Below are positions 7,195 to 15,455 of a stretch of DNA of 16,185 nucleotides, one piece after another (within the stretch, counting starts at the first letter, position 1; each line of letters begins with the position of its first letter). Under the pieces are notes generated by a model, which was given only the letters and a program-made list of their open reading frames with translations, did no database searches and was not told the DNA's origin. The stretch spans positions 1 to 16,185 of the forward strand of contig CAKRLN010000021.1 of assembly GCA_934359535.1 (NCBI GenBank), in the 5' to 3' direction. This DNA is from an uncultured Lachnospiraceae bacterium. Lineage in GTDB: Bacteria; Bacillota; Clostridia; Lachnospirales; Lachnospiraceae. A program made the translations under genes and the position numbers.

Positions 7195-7395
7195 GAAAAC
7201 AATATAGCCTGGGATGTACGATAACTCTTGCTATTTAGAACCTACATTTACTTTAAACGGGATTCCTATATGAGTTACTGGATGTCAGGCCGCCTCGTAT
7301 CAGTGGAAGGCAGAAGGTAAACTGCGGTCGCCCACCTAGCATGTGTGCTAGGAGTCTAAATTGCAGGAGCCGGCATTTTGGGTTATATTGTTTAA
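7195..7395 (+). ncRNA. ssrS: 6S RNA (RNA polymerase-binding regulatory RNA)
   Basis: 6S RNA mimics an open promoter, sequesters housekeeping RNA polymerase and is released by synthesis of a short product RNA. The roughly 200-nt candidate is closed by a long terminal stem: 7198-7216 pairs with 7374-7392 over 19 positions (Watson-Crick plus G-U). The closing-stem signatures GATGTACG (7213-7220) and GCCGGCAT match E. coli 6S (GAUGUUCG and GCGGCAU). A second helix (ATTTAGA 7233-7239 with TCTAAAT 7355-7361) leads into a large internal region. A small hairpin, CCTAGCA 7335-7341 with TGCTAGG 7346-7352, lies on the 3' side, as expected for the central bubble of 6S RNA. No coding frame fits the segment. 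tmRNA, SRP RNA and RNase P signatures are absent. Ends are estimated from the promoter and the stem. Confidence 0.87.
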
Positions 7396-7517
7396 GCTAC
7401 AGAAGATAAAATATGGAAATACGCAAGAGCTGATATTGGCGTATGATACGAAAGAGAACTTTTGAAATACCAAAGAGCTTACAGAAGATAAATGGAATAG
7501 GAAATACAAAAGCGAGG
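7394..7517 (+). repeat. Imperfect direct repeat in the 6S RNA downstream tail
   Basis: Two related stretches lie downstream of the 6S RNA, about 7394-7439 and 7474-7517. They share an exact 12-mer (ACAGAAGATAAA at 7399-7410 and 7481-7492) followed by GGAAATAC (7415-7422 and 7500-7507), then an A- and G-rich segment. A third GAAATAC (7464-7470) followed by CAAAGAGC lies between them. Function unknown; it may be a decayed duplication. Confidence 0.6.
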
Positions 7518-7550
7518 GGGAGCTGCCTGTTTTGGGGAGCTTCCCTTTCT
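7516..7550 (+). terminator. Terminator-like hairpin downstream of 6S RNA
   Basis: GGGGAGCT (7517-7524) pairs with AGCTTCCC (7538-7545), one G-U included. An inner GCC/GGG partial helix lies across the loop, and a T-rich tail (TTTCTTTGTTC) follows from 7546. It would end transcripts from the 6S promoter about 150 nt past the mature 3' end and sits ahead of the ribosome binding site of the next gene. Confidence 0.65.
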
Positions 7551-7583
7551 TTGTTCTTTGTTGTAGCTTTATTAGGAGAAAAG

Positions 7584-9323
7584 ATGAATAACAGGAAAAA
7601 ACCAGGAGTGATTGCGCTGCTTATTGTGGTTATCATCTGTGTTTGCACAGCAATTACTTTTTTTATTGTGATGCGTCTGATGCCCCAAAAAACATCCATG
7701 CAGAAGGAGAATGGGACAACCACAGAACAGGTGGAGCAGACGTTGTGTAACGTGTATATTACAGCGTCAGATCAAAATCAGACATCCTATCTGTTTGAAG
7801 GAACAGAGTATACCGTATCTGGTTCTCTTGGAGATTTCTATGAGGGAATTGCGGATGTAACGGTGAAAGCAGGTATGCTTATCCGTGCATCCATTAAGCC
7901 AGATGCAATCCAGGGGATTTTAGAAAGTTATACAGATGGGCAGATGGAAATCCGGGACTATGGAACATTAGAACGGGAAGCAGTGCTTCCGGTATATCTT
8001 ATGACAGATGGCTCTCTTAGAGAGGGAAGCTTAAAGGATCTGATTGTTGGAAGCAGCAGTGCAAAATATGTGCTGGCACATAACCGGATCGAAGCAGTAA
8101 TTGTTGATAGTGAAAGTATTGCAGATCATATCAGGGTGCTGTTAAAAAACCAAGAGGGTGAGACCAATTCATCCCTTTATCTGATTTCAGACGAAGCCTG
8201 TCAGATTTCCGGTGAAAATGAGCTCCTTGTCGCGGATGCCGGAACGGTAATCGACTGCATCCGGTTTATGGATGACAGGGGCCTTAGCAAATTAAGGCTT
8301 GTATCAGAACATGCCGGTTTTTATCTGTGTGATGCGGATGGAACGAGAAGAGGAAATGCCTATCCGGATACCTTATACTGCATCCGGACAGCGGATGGGG
8401 CAGTTATCGTAAACGACGTTTCCATGGAAGAATACATAAAGCGGGTATTGCCATCGGAAATGCCAAAGACTTTTTCCATGGAAGCCTTAAAGGCGCAGGC
8501 AGTCTGTGCTAGAACCTATGCCTATGCAGAATTAAAAAATGATACTTATGCAGCATATGGCGCAAATGTCGATGATACCACTGCCTTTCAGGTTTATAAT
8601 ACAGCTCCTGGAACGGAATACACGGATGCAGCGGTGAAGGATACGGCAGGGAAGGTATTAGCCTATGAAAACAGACCTGTTTCCTGCTATTACTGTTCAA
8701 CGAATCCGGGAGTGACAGAGGATTTAGAGGTATGGAAGACAAAGGAAGAGCGGGAATCGGGCGATTTCCAGGTCCCATATCTGGGAAAGCATTATGAGAC
8801 AGCGGATGACCCGGGTGATCTGTCGAAAGAGGAACAATTTCGAAGCTTTATTGATGCTGCACCGGAATCCTATGACAGTATATCACCGTTTTACCGGTGG
8901 ACAGCAGAATTGTTGTATTGTGGAGGAACAGATTCAGAATATGGGAAGCTGACGGGAATACAGATCAAGGAGCGCAGCAGGAGCGGTTATGTATTAAGCC
9001 TTGAACTTTCTTATGAAAAAGGAAGCCGTATATTGTACCATGAGAATGAAATTCGGAAATTTCTTGGACATCTATTAAAAAATGTTGTATTATCCAATGG
9101 AACGATACGAACAGATCTTACCCTTGTACCGAGCGCATGCTTTTATCTTGCAGCAGAAGATGGGACGGGGGTGACAATAAAAGGCGGCGGTTTTGGCCAT
9201 GGTATTGGAATGAGCCAGTATGGCGCACAGAATATGGCGGAAAGCGGAAAGGATTTTGAACAGATTCTTGACTTTTATTACGAGGGAGCAGGAGTGATTG
9301 ACAGCAGCGGGCTTTCTTATTAG
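7584..9323 (+). CDS. Membrane-anchored SpoIID/LytB-domain peptidoglycan hydrolase
   Basis: A 579-residue protein with one N-terminal membrane anchor (~9-31) and an extracytoplasmic body. Residues ~35-255 are a family-specific region I cannot assign. From ~260 a SpoIID/LytB domain follows: the block VNDVSMEEYIKRVLPSEMP with E292 (equivalent to the catalytic Glu of SpoIID), EALKAQAVCARTYAY, C368-Y-Y-C371-STNPG (metal-site-like cysteines) and, near the C-terminus, GGGFGHGIGMSQYGA (534-548). SpoIID enzymes are lytic transglycosylases that cut denuded glycan strands, classically during spore engulfment. This one is larger than sporulation SpoIID (~340 residues) and no spoIIQ or spoIIID is adjacent, so it may be a vegetative or sporulation paralogue. 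ATG 7584 follows TTAGGAGAAAAG with ideal spacing. An upstream in-frame start at 7443 has no ribosome binding site and reads through the hairpin at 7516-7545. Confidence 0.88.
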   Translation: MNNRKKPGVIALLIVVIICVCTAITFFIVMRLMPQKTSMQKENGTTTEQVEQTLCNVYITASDQNQTSYLFEGTEYTVSGSLGDFYEGIADVTVKAGMLIRASIKPDAIQGILESYTDGQMEIRDYGTLEREAVLPVYLMTDGSLREGSLKDLIVGSSSAKYVLAHNRIEAVIVDSESIADHIRVLLKNQEGETNSSLYLISDEACQISGENELLVADAGTVIDCIRFMDDRGLSKLRLVSEHAGFYLCDADGTRRGNAYPDTLYCIRTADGAVIVNDVSMEEYIKRVLPSEMPKTFSMEALKAQAVCARTYAYAELKNDTYAAYGANVDDTTAFQVYNTAPGTEYTDAAVKDTAGKVLAYENRPVSCYYCSTNPGVTEDLEVWKTKEERESGDFQVPYLGKHYETADDPGDLSKEEQFRSFIDAAPESYDSISPFYRWTAELLYCGGTDSEYGKLTGIQIKERSRSGYVLSLELSYEKGSRILYHENEIRKFLGHLLKNVVLSNGTIRTDLTLVPSACFYLAAEDGTGVTIKGGGFGHGIGMSQYGAQNMAESGKDFEQILDFYYEGAGVIDSSGLSY

Positions 9324-9361
9324 CTTTTTTCAAGAAGAAAGACAGAAGAGGGGATATTGTT

Positions 9362-10156
9362 ATGATACGAAAAGCATTTGAATTTTATGATGCATGTAAA
9401 GAAGACAGGGTTGATGCCTATGCAGCGCAGTCTGCATTTTTTATCATTTTATCTGCCCTTCCATTTCTTATGGTAATGTTTTCCCTTCTGAAATATACTT
9501 TCATGGGAAAGGCTGATTTTTTACAGCTTTTACAATCATTCTGCCCAAGCTATGTTTTTCCGTTCTTGCTTACAATTGTAGACGAAATGTATGATCATTC
9601 GGCGGGAATCCTGTCAATCACAGCGGTTGCAGCAATCTGGTCAGCCGCAAAAGGATTTCAGTATATTGTAAAAGGGTTAAATGCTGTCTATGAAGTGGAT
9701 GAGAACCGCAACTGGTTTGTACTCCGGTTCTGGGCGATCCTTTATACCCTGATCTTTGCATTCGCCCTTTTATTTCTGCTTGGCTTTATGGTATTTGGAC
9801 AGACTGTAAAAAATATCCTCTTAAAAAAATTTGCTTATTCTACCCTTTTATCATTTCTTGGTTCGGGGGTGAAATGGCTTTTTGGAATTGCAGTTTTAAT
9901 CGTCTTTTTTTGGGTTGTATACACAGCACTTCCAAACAAACAGCTTAAAATGAAAAATCAGTTTCCGGGTGCCTGCTTTACAGCGGGTGGATGGACGGTT
10001 TTTTCTTTTGGACTTTCCATTTATGTCAATGATTTTCACGGATTTTCCATGTATGGAAGCCTTATGACACTGACGCTTTTAATGCTGTGGGTATATTTTT
10101 GCGTTTATATCATGTTACTTGGAGCAGAACTTAATGCTTTTTTAAGTAAGGGTTGA
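9362..10156 (+). CDS. YihY/BrkB-family inner membrane protein
   Basis: A 264-residue polytopic membrane protein. About six hydrophobic segments are visible, including AFFIILSALPFLMVMFSLL (~25-43), one near 80-95, a long pair in 120-150, one at ~170-190 and two after 205. Family features are the N-terminal DAYAAQSAFFIILSALPF segment, the AAIWSAAKGFQYIVKGLNAVYE block, the central YTALPNKQLKMKNQFPGACFTA loop and the closing YVNDF-YGSLMTLTLLMLWVYFCVYIMLLGAELNA. The family (once annotated as ribonuclease BN or virulence factor BrkB) has no firmly established biochemical role; transport has been suggested. The ribosome binding site is GAGGGG upstream of ATG 9362. It lies 38 nt after the SpoIID-like gene on the same strand, so co-transcription is likely. 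The stop codon TGA overlaps the -35 element of the pheS promoter. Confidence 0.92.
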   Translation: MIRKAFEFYDACKEDRVDAYAAQSAFFIILSALPFLMVMFSLLKYTFMGKADFLQLLQSFCPSYVFPFLLTIVDEMYDHSAGILSITAVAAIWSAAKGFQYIVKGLNAVYEVDENRNWFVLRFWAILYTLIFAFALLFLLGFMVFGQTVKNILLKKFAYSTLLSFLGSGVKWLFGIAVLIVFFWVVYTALPNKQLKMKNQFPGACFTAGGWTVFSFGLSIYVNDFHGFSMYGSLMTLTLLMLWVYFCVYIMLLGAELNAFLSKG

Positions 10157-10181
10157 AAGTTTTTTTTGCCTGTGGTACAAT
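10153..10181 (+). promoter_or_regulatory. Promoter of the pheST operon leader
   Basis: TTGAAA (10153-10158), 17-bp spacer, TACAAT (10176-10181). The -35 hexamer overlaps the TGA stop (10154-10156) of the upstream membrane-protein gene. Transcription would begin near 10188. Confidence 0.8.
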
Positions 10182-10187
10182 GAGCCG

Positions 10188-10434
10188 GTATGAAAAAGGC
10201 AAAGATTGTGTCAGTAGGATAGAAGAACTGCTTCCAGAGAGAGAAAGCCAGAGGCTGAGAGCTTTCTTAAGAGATGGTTTTATCTGAATTTCCCACAGGA
10301 GCCGCACAGATGAAAGAAAGAGTAGTCTGTGACGCAGGATGCACGTTACGCATAAATGAGAGTCTGTAGAAATACAGGAATCAGGGTGGTATCGCGGAGC
10401 AGCTTCGTCCCTATGCAGGGATGGAGCTTTTTTA
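10188..10434 (+). promoter_or_regulatory. T-box riboswitch, tRNA-Phe-responsive, upstream of pheS
   Basis: A tRNA-sensing leader that allows transcription of pheST when uncharged tRNA-Phe accumulates. The conserved T-box sequence is AGGGTGGTATCGCGG (10383-10397). It is followed by CGTCCCT, its antiterminator partner, which also forms the 5' side of the terminator. The Stem I region spans ~10200-10300 and carries the distal AGAGAG and GGCTGAGAGC elements. The specifier loop is in CTGAATTTCCCAC (~10284-10296), where UUU or UUC, both Phe codons, can face the GAA anticodon. A small Stem III-type hairpin, CTGTA-GAAA-TACAG, lies at 10364-10377. The tRNA specificity agrees with the downstream gene. 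Confidence 0.93.
10401..10433 (+). terminator. T-box-controlled intrinsic terminator
   Basis: A 12-bp stem (10401-10412 with 10417-10428, including G-U pairs) with a 4-nt ATGC loop, followed by T6 (10428-10433). Its 5' arm contains the CGTCCCT that alternatively pairs with the T-box sequence to form the antiterminator. Confidence 0.92.
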
Positions 10435-10488
10435 TTGTTATAGAAGCAAAGGATGCAGCTGGAATAAATGAGTAAAAGGAGATTGAAT

Positions 10489-11508
10489 ATGAGAGACAAA
10501 CTGCAGCAGATCAAAGAGCATGCAATGCGCGAGATTCAGGAATCGGGTGATCTTTCCAGATTGAATGATGTCCGTGTCGCAATCTTAGGAAAAAAGGGCG
10601 AGTTAACAGCCGTTTTAAAAGGAATGAAGGATGTTGCCCCGGAAGACAGACCGAAGGTTGGACAGTGGGTTAATGAGACAAGAGCTGCGATTGAGCAGAA
10701 ATTGGAGGAGACAAAGAAAAAGCTTGAGGAGGAAGCACTTGAAGCAAAACTGAAAAGTGAAGTAATTGATGTTACGCTTCCAGCAAAGAGAAACAAAATC
10801 GGACACAGCCATCCGAATGCCGCTGTATTAGACCAGGTAAAACGTTTCTTTACCGGAATGGGCTATGAAGTCGTGGAAGGTCCGGAGGTCGAATACGATT
10901 ACTATAACTTTGAAGCATTAAATATTCCGGCAAATCATCCGGCAAAGGATGAGCAGGATACATTCTATATTAATGATAAGATTGTGTTGCGTACGCAGAC
11001 TTCACCGGTTCAGGTCCGTGTCATGGAATCCCAGAAACCGCCGATCCGCATGATTGCACCGGGAAGAGTATTCCGTGCAGATGAAGTAGATGCAACACAT
11101 TCCCCATCCTTCCATCAGATCGAGGGAATGGTAATTGACAAGGGAATTACCTTTGCAGATTTAAAGGGAACGCTTGCTGCATTCGCAAAGGAACTATTTG
11201 GAGAGAATACAAAAGTAAAATTCAGACCACATCATTTCCCATTTACAGAGCCATCTGCTGAGGTGGATGTCAGCTGCTTTAAATGTGGAGGTAAGGGCTG
11301 CCGTTTCTGTAAAGGAGAAGGCTGGATCGAGATTTTAGGCTGTGGTATGGTTCATCCGAAAGTACTGCGTATGAGTGGAATTGATCCAGAAGAATATTCC
11401 GGATTTGCATTCGGTATCGGATTAGAGCGTATTACCTTATTAAAATATGAGATTGATGATATGAGACTTCTCTATGAGAATGACGATCGCTTCTTAAAGC
11501 AGTTCTAA
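10489..11508 (+). CDS. pheS: Phenylalanyl-tRNA synthetase alpha subunit
   Basis: The catalytic subunit of the (alpha-beta)2 class II synthetase that charges tRNA-Phe. The 339-residue length is typical. An N-terminal coiled coil (~1-85) rich in Lys and Glu contacts tRNA. The class II core shows motif 2 around [28 protein letters not shown] and motif 3 in [22 protein letters not shown]. The Cys-rich insert [19 protein letters not shown] is common in clostridial PheS. ATG 10489 is preferred over the in-frame ATG 10468: AAAGGAG (10475-10481) lies 7 nt before 10489, and the resulting N-terminus ([12 protein letters not shown]) has the family pattern. It is regulated by the T-box leader immediately upstream and is followed by pheT after 48 nt. 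Confidence 0.98.
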   Translation: MRDKLQQIKEHAMREIQESGDLSRLNDVRVAILGKKGELTAVLKGMKDVAPEDRPKVGQWVNETRAAIEQKLEETKKKLEEEALEAKLKSEVIDVTLPAKRNKIGHSHPNAAVLDQVKRFFTGMGYEVVEGPEVEYDYYNFEALNIPANHPAKDEQDTFYINDKIVLRTQTSPVQVRVMESQKPPIRMIAPGRVFRADEVDATHSPSFHQIEGMVIDKGITFADLKGTLAAFAKELFGENTKVKFRPHHFPFTEPSAEVDVSCFKCGGKGCRFCKGEGWIEILGCGMVHPKVLRMSGIDPEEYSGFAFGIGLERITLLKYEIDDMRLLYENDDRFLKQF

Positions 11509-11556
11509 TCAAAGCAAAGGAAATCTAAGAACCATTCAGAAAGGAATCAAAACAGA

Positions 11557-13977
11557 ATGAATACTTCATTAAACTGGATTAAAGATTTAGTGCCGGGACT
11601 TTCCTGCACAGATCAGGAATATATTGATGCAATGACACTTTCCGGAACAAAGGTAGAAAGCTATGAAAGACTTGATGCGGATCTGGAAAAGATTGTAATC
11701 GGACAGGTGAAAAAAATCGAAAGACATCCGGACGCGGATAAGCTTGTGATCTGTCAGGTAGACATCGGGGGAGCTGAGCTTCTTCAGATCGTAACCGGAG
11801 CTCCAAATGTATTTGAGGGGGCAAAGGTTCCGGTTGTTTTAGATGGCGGAAGAGTCGCAGGCGGGCATGATGGTTCCCGTACACCGGGCGGAATCAAGAT
11901 AAAAAAAGGAAAACTCCGTGGAGTGGAATCCTACGGTATGATGTGCTCGATCGAGGAGCTTGGATCAAACCGGGAAATGTTCCCGGATGCACCGGAGAAC
12001 GGACTTTACATTTTGAAGGAGGATGCGCCAGTCGGAGCTGATGCAGTTACCTATCTTGGTCTGGCGGATACAATCGTTGAGTATGAGGTAACCTCAAACC
12101 GTGTGGACTGCTTCTCCATGCTTGGTATTGCAAGAGAGGCAGCGGCAACCTTTGAGAAGGAATTTGTTCCACCGGTTGTTACAAAAACTGGAAATTCCGA
12201 AGATGTGAATGATTACATTAAAGTATCTGTAAAAGCTCCAGAGCTTTGCAAACGCTATACAGCAAGAGTTGTAAAAAATGTAAAATTTGCGCCATCCCCG
12301 GAATGGATGCAGAAGAGACTGCGTGCGCAGGGAATCCGTCCGATCAACAACCTTGTTGATATTACAAACTATGTCATGGAAGAATATGGACAGCCGATGC
12401 ATGCATACGATCTTGACGCGATTGCTGGAAAAGAGATTGTTGTAAGGCGTGCCGAAAAAGATGAGAAATTTGTGACACTGGATGGACAGGAAAGAACGAT
12501 GGATGACTCTGTTCTTATGATTTGCGATGGTGAGAAAGCAGTCGGAATGGCAGGAATTATGGGTGGCGAGAATTCCATGATCACAGAGAATGTGCATACC
12601 ATGTTATTTGAAGCAGCATGCTTTGATGGAACCAATATCCGTCTTTCCAGCAAAAAGGTCGGACTGCGCACCGATGCATCTGCCAAATTTGAAAAAGGAC
12701 TGGATCCAAACCTTGCAATGGAAGCAATGGATCGTGCCTGCCAGTTAGTTGAAGAGCTTGGAGCTGGTGAAATCGTTGGTGGTGCAGTTGATTATTATCC
12801 AGTAAAGAAAGAAGGCGTAAGAATTCCGTTTGAGCCGGATAAATACAACAATCTGCTTGGAACTGACATTAAGCCGGAACAGATGTTAGAATATTTTGCA
12901 CGGATCGAGCTTGGTTACGATAAGGAGAAAAACGAGATTTTCGTGCCATCCTGGAGACAGGATCTGTTGTGCGATGCGGATATGGCAGAAGAGGTTGCAA
13001 GATTTTATGGATATGCCAATATCCCGGTAACACTTCCGGATGGGGAATCCACGCAGGGTAAGATTTCCCACAAGCTTTATATGGAAGAGCTTGCAAGGGA
13101 ATGTGCAGAATTCTGCGGATTTTCACAGGCAATGACGTATTCCTTTGAAAGTCCGAAGGTTTACGATAAGTTATTAATTCCTGCAGATTCCAGGATTCGT
13201 CAGGCTGTTCCGATCGCAAATCCACTTGGAGAGGATTATTCCATTATGAGAACACTGTCCTTAAATGGAATGCTAAGCTCCCTTTCCACCAACTTTGGAC
13301 GAAGAAATAAAGATGTCCGTCTCTATGAGCTTGGAAATATCTACCTTCCGAAACAGCTTCCGGTAACGGAGCTTCCAGAGGAAAGAATGCAGTTTACACT
13401 TGGAATGTATGGAGAAGGTGATTTCTTTACCATGAAGGGTGTTGTAGAGGAATTCCTCTATAAAGTTGGAATGCGTGACAAGCCGGAATATGATCCACAT
13501 GCCGAGCTTTCCTTTTTCCATCCGGGAAGAAAAGCCGAGGTTCGTTATCACGGCGAGGTCATTGGCTTCCTTGGAGAAGTCCATCCGGTTGTGGCAGCCA
13601 ATTATGCGATCAAGGACCGTGTCTATATTGCAGTGATCGATATGCCGGAAATCATTAAAAATGCGTCATTTGATTTCAAATATGAAGGGATTACGAACTT
13701 CCCGGTATCTTCTAGGGATTTATCTATGGTTGTTCCAAAAGAGCTCCTTGTCGGCGATATCGAACGTGTGTTTGATGAGAACGGTGGAAAATATTTAGAG
13801 GGATATGAATTATTTGATGTGTATGAAGGTGCACAGATCAAAAAAGGGTTTAAATCGGTTGCATATTCCTTGAAATTCCGCGGAAAAGAAAAGAATTTAG
13901 AAGAAGCCGATATTACAGGTGCTATGGATAAGATCATAAAAGGTCTGTCTGCACTTGGAATTGAGCTTCGTGCATAA
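11557..13977 (+). CDS. pheT: Phenylalanyl-tRNA synthetase beta subunit
   Basis: The 806-residue beta subunit, full family length, needed for tRNA binding and editing of mischarged Tyr-tRNA-Phe. Domain order is normal: an N-terminal tRNA-binding OB fold (~45-155, starting [20 protein letters not shown]), the B3/B4 editing domain (~210-385), B5 (~410-480), a pseudo-catalytic class II core (~490-690), and the C-terminal ferredoxin-like anticodon-binding domain (~709-806, starting [18 protein letters not shown]). AAAGGA precedes ATG 11557 by a normal distance. It is co-transcribed with pheS under T-box control. The next gene, queA, begins only 13 nt after its stop, and I see no terminator between them, so T-box control may extend to the downstream genes. 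Confidence 0.98.
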   Translation: MNTSLNWIKDLVPGLSCTDQEYIDAMTLSGTKVESYERLDADLEKIVIGQVKKIERHPDADKLVICQVDIGGAELLQIVTGAPNVFEGAKVPVVLDGGRVAGGHDGSRTPGGIKIKKGKLRGVESYGMMCSIEELGSNREMFPDAPENGLYILKEDAPVGADAVTYLGLADTIVEYEVTSNRVDCFSMLGIAREAAATFEKEFVPPVVTKTGNSEDVNDYIKVSVKAPELCKRYTARVVKNVKFAPSPEWMQKRLRAQGIRPINNLVDITNYVMEEYGQPMHAYDLDAIAGKEIVVRRAEKDEKFVTLDGQERTMDDSVLMICDGEKAVGMAGIMGGENSMITENVHTMLFEAACFDGTNIRLSSKKVGLRTDASAKFEKGLDPNLAMEAMDRACQLVEELGAGEIVGGAVDYYPVKKEGVRIPFEPDKYNNLLGTDIKPEQMLEYFARIELGYDKEKNEIFVPSWRQDLLCDADMAEEVARFYGYANIPVTLPDGESTQGKISHKLYMEELARECAEFCGFSQAMTYSFESPKVYDKLLIPADSRIRQAVPIANPLGEDYSIMRTLSLNGMLSSLSTNFGRRNKDVRLYELGNIYLPKQLPVTELPEERMQFTLGMYGEGDFFTMKGVVEEFLYKVGMRDKPEYDPHAELSFFHPGRKAEVRYHGEVIGFLGEVHPVVAANYAIKDRVYIAVIDMPEIIKNASFDFKYEGITNFPVSSRDLSMVVPKELLVGDIERVFDENGGKYLEGYELFDVYEGAQIKKGFKSVAYSLKFRGKEKNLEEADITGAMDKIIKGLSALGIELRA

Positions 13978-13990
13978 TCGAGGTTTAACA

Positions 13991-15046
13991 ATGATGAATG
14001 GAATGAGCGTAAAAGATTACGATTATGAGCTTCCAAAGGAGCTGATCGCACAGGATCCTTTGGAAGACCGTTCCAGTTCGCGTCTGATGGTTTTAGATAA
14101 GACCACCGGTGAATTTGAACATAAAGTTTTTAAAGATATAACGGATTATCTGATGCCGGGAGACTGCCTTGTTGTCAATAATACCAAGGTGATTCCGGCA
14201 AGACTATACGGTGTCAGGGAAGGAACGGAAGCAAAAATTGAGATTCTTCTCTTAAAGCGCAGGGAAAATGATATCTGGGAGACATTGGTTAAGCCCGGGA
14301 AGAAAGCAAAGCCGGGAACGAAGATCATTTTCGGGGAAGGGCTTTTAATTGGAGAGGTAATCGATATTGTGGAGGAAGGAAACCGCCTGATCCAGTTTCA
14401 CTATGATGGAATTTTTGAGGAAATCTTAGATCAGCTTGGTCAGATGCCGCTTCCGCCTTATATTACGCATCAGTTAAAGGATAAAAACCGTTATCAGACG
14501 GTATATGCCAAATACGATGGATCGGCTGCTGCTCCAACAGCGGGACTGCATTTTACACCGGAGCTTTTACAGAAGGTAAAGGATATGGGCGTGGAGATTG
14601 CCGAGGTAACACTTCATGTCGGACTTGGAACTTTCCGCCCGGTAAAAGAGGAAAATGTGTTAGAGCATCATATGCATTCGGAATATTATATGATTTCGAA
14701 AGAGGCAGCAGAGAAAATTAACCATGCAAAAGAAAGCGGACACCGCGTGATTGCGGTTGGTACAACGAGTACAAGAACAATGGAAGCAGCTGCGGATGAA
14801 CAGGGGCATTTGAAAGAAACAAGCGGCTGGACCGAGATTTTTATCTATCCGGGATATCAGTTTAAAGTGATCGATGGCCTTATTACCAATTTCCATCTTC
14901 CGGAATCCACACTTGTGATGCTGGTGTCTGCACTTGCCGGAAGGGAGCATGTATTACACGCTTATGAGGAAGCAGTAAAAGAAAAATACCGTTTCTTCTC
15001 CTTTGGGGATGCGATGTTTATCACGGACATGTCAAAGCACCGGTAA
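13991..15046 (+). CDS. queA: S-adenosylmethionine:tRNA ribosyltransferase-isomerase
   Basis: QueA transfers and isomerises the ribosyl group of S-adenosylmethionine onto preQ1 at wobble position 34 of tRNAs with GUN anticodons, giving epoxyqueuosine. At 351 residues it has the family's length. Signature blocks are [24 protein letters not shown] at the N-terminus, [53 protein letters not shown] and [14 protein letters not shown] 13991 is preferred because GAGG (13980-13983) lies 7 nt upstream; ATGs at 13994 and 14003 remain possible. The longer frame from 13955 would overlap pheT and has no ribosome binding site. It lies 13 nt after pheT on the same strand, probably in one transcript. No tgt or yajC is visible here. 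Confidence 0.96.
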   Translation: MMNGMSVKDYDYELPKELIAQDPLEDRSSSRLMVLDKTTGEFEHKVFKDITDYLMPGDCLVVNNTKVIPARLYGVREGTEAKIEILLLKRRENDIWETLVKPGKKAKPGTKIIFGEGLLIGEVIDIVEEGNRLIQFHYDGIFEEILDQLGQMPLPPYITHQLKDKNRYQTVYAKYDGSAAAPTAGLHFTPELLQKVKDMGVEIAEVTLHVGLGTFRPVKEENVLEHHMHSEYYMISKEAAEKINHAKESGHRVIAVGTTSTRTMEAAADEQGHLKETSGWTEIFIYPGYQFKVIDGLITNFHLPESTLVMLVSALAGREHVLHAYEEAVKEKYRFFSFGDAMFITDMSKHR

Positions 15047-15101
15047 GGAAAGCCGCTATGGGGAAATAAGGGATATTTCATGAATGGAGGAAAAGAAAAC
15101 G

Positions 15102-15440
15102 ATGGAAGAAAAAAGAAAAAGTAAGCGGCTTGATCTTTCTGTATCCGTTCAGCTTGAGCGATTGAATCAGGAAGGGGTTACAACTGTAAAATATATGAAT
15201 ATTGATGTAAATAATATTTCAAAAAGCGGAATTGGTTTTACATCTACACATAAACTGGAGCTCGGGACGTATTATGATACCAAGATCCAGATCTGGACAA
15301 AAGAGGTCATTGATGCAGTCCTTCAGATTGTCCGCAGAGAAGAGGAGAATGGACTTTACCATTATGGTGCTACATTTATCGGAATGGCTGAGCGGGATGC
15401 CTTAAAGATCGATATTTATGAAATTTTTAATGAACTGTAA
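15102..15440 (+). CDS. Small PilZ-domain protein (c-di-GMP receptor)
   Basis: A 112-residue single-domain protein. Both halves of the PilZ c-di-GMP signature are present: R5-K-S-K-R9 (RxxxR) and N38-I-S40-K-S-G43 ([D/N]xSxxG), followed by a beta-rich segment ending in a YHYGATFIGM strand. This predicts a cytoplasmic c-di-GMP receptor; with no enzymatic or membrane part, it would act by binding a partner. ATG 15102 is chosen because GGAGG (15087-15091) lies 10 nt upstream. An in-frame ATG at 15084 would add six residues but contains that site inside its own coding sequence. It lies between queA and aroA on the same strand with short gaps and no terminator seen, so it is probably transcribed with them. 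It is the second sign of c-di-GMP signalling in the window. Confidence 0.88.
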   Translation: MEEKRKSKRLDLSVSVQLERLNQEGVTTVKYMNIDVNNISKSGIGFTSTHKLELGTYYDTKIQIWTKEVIDAVLQIVRREEENGLYHYGATFIGMAERDALKIDIYEIFNEL

Positions 15441-15455
15441 AGGGGCTTTGAAAAT

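Noticed and set aside
7335..7352. CCTAGCA-TGTG-TGCTAGG hairpin as an independent terminator
   Set aside because: No T tract follows; it is an internal helix of the 6S RNA.
7443..7583. N-terminal extension of the SpoIID-like protein
   Set aside because: No ribosome binding site at the upstream start, and the extension would translate the terminator-like hairpin at 7516-7545. ATG 7584 has an ideal AGGAG and is followed at once by a membrane anchor.
9300..9345. CTTTCTT/AAGAAAG hairpin after the SpoIID-like gene as a terminator
   Set aside because: The stem is short and AT-rich, spans the stop codon and lacks a T run after the 3' arm. The next gene is close and probably co-transcribed.
10131..10514. 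Minus-strand 127-codon frame over the pheS leader
   Set aside because: It is antisense to the T-box riboswitch, terminator and pheS start; there is no ribosome binding site and no recognisable protein.
12094..12597. Minus-strand 167-codon frame inside pheT
   Set aside because: It lies wholly antisense to a conserved full-length pheT, its composition looks like a shadow frame, and there is no translation signal.
13955..13990. Upstream start of queA overlapping pheT
   Set aside because: No ribosome binding site there. GAGG at 13980-13983 places the start at 13991, and the extension does not match the QueA N-terminus.
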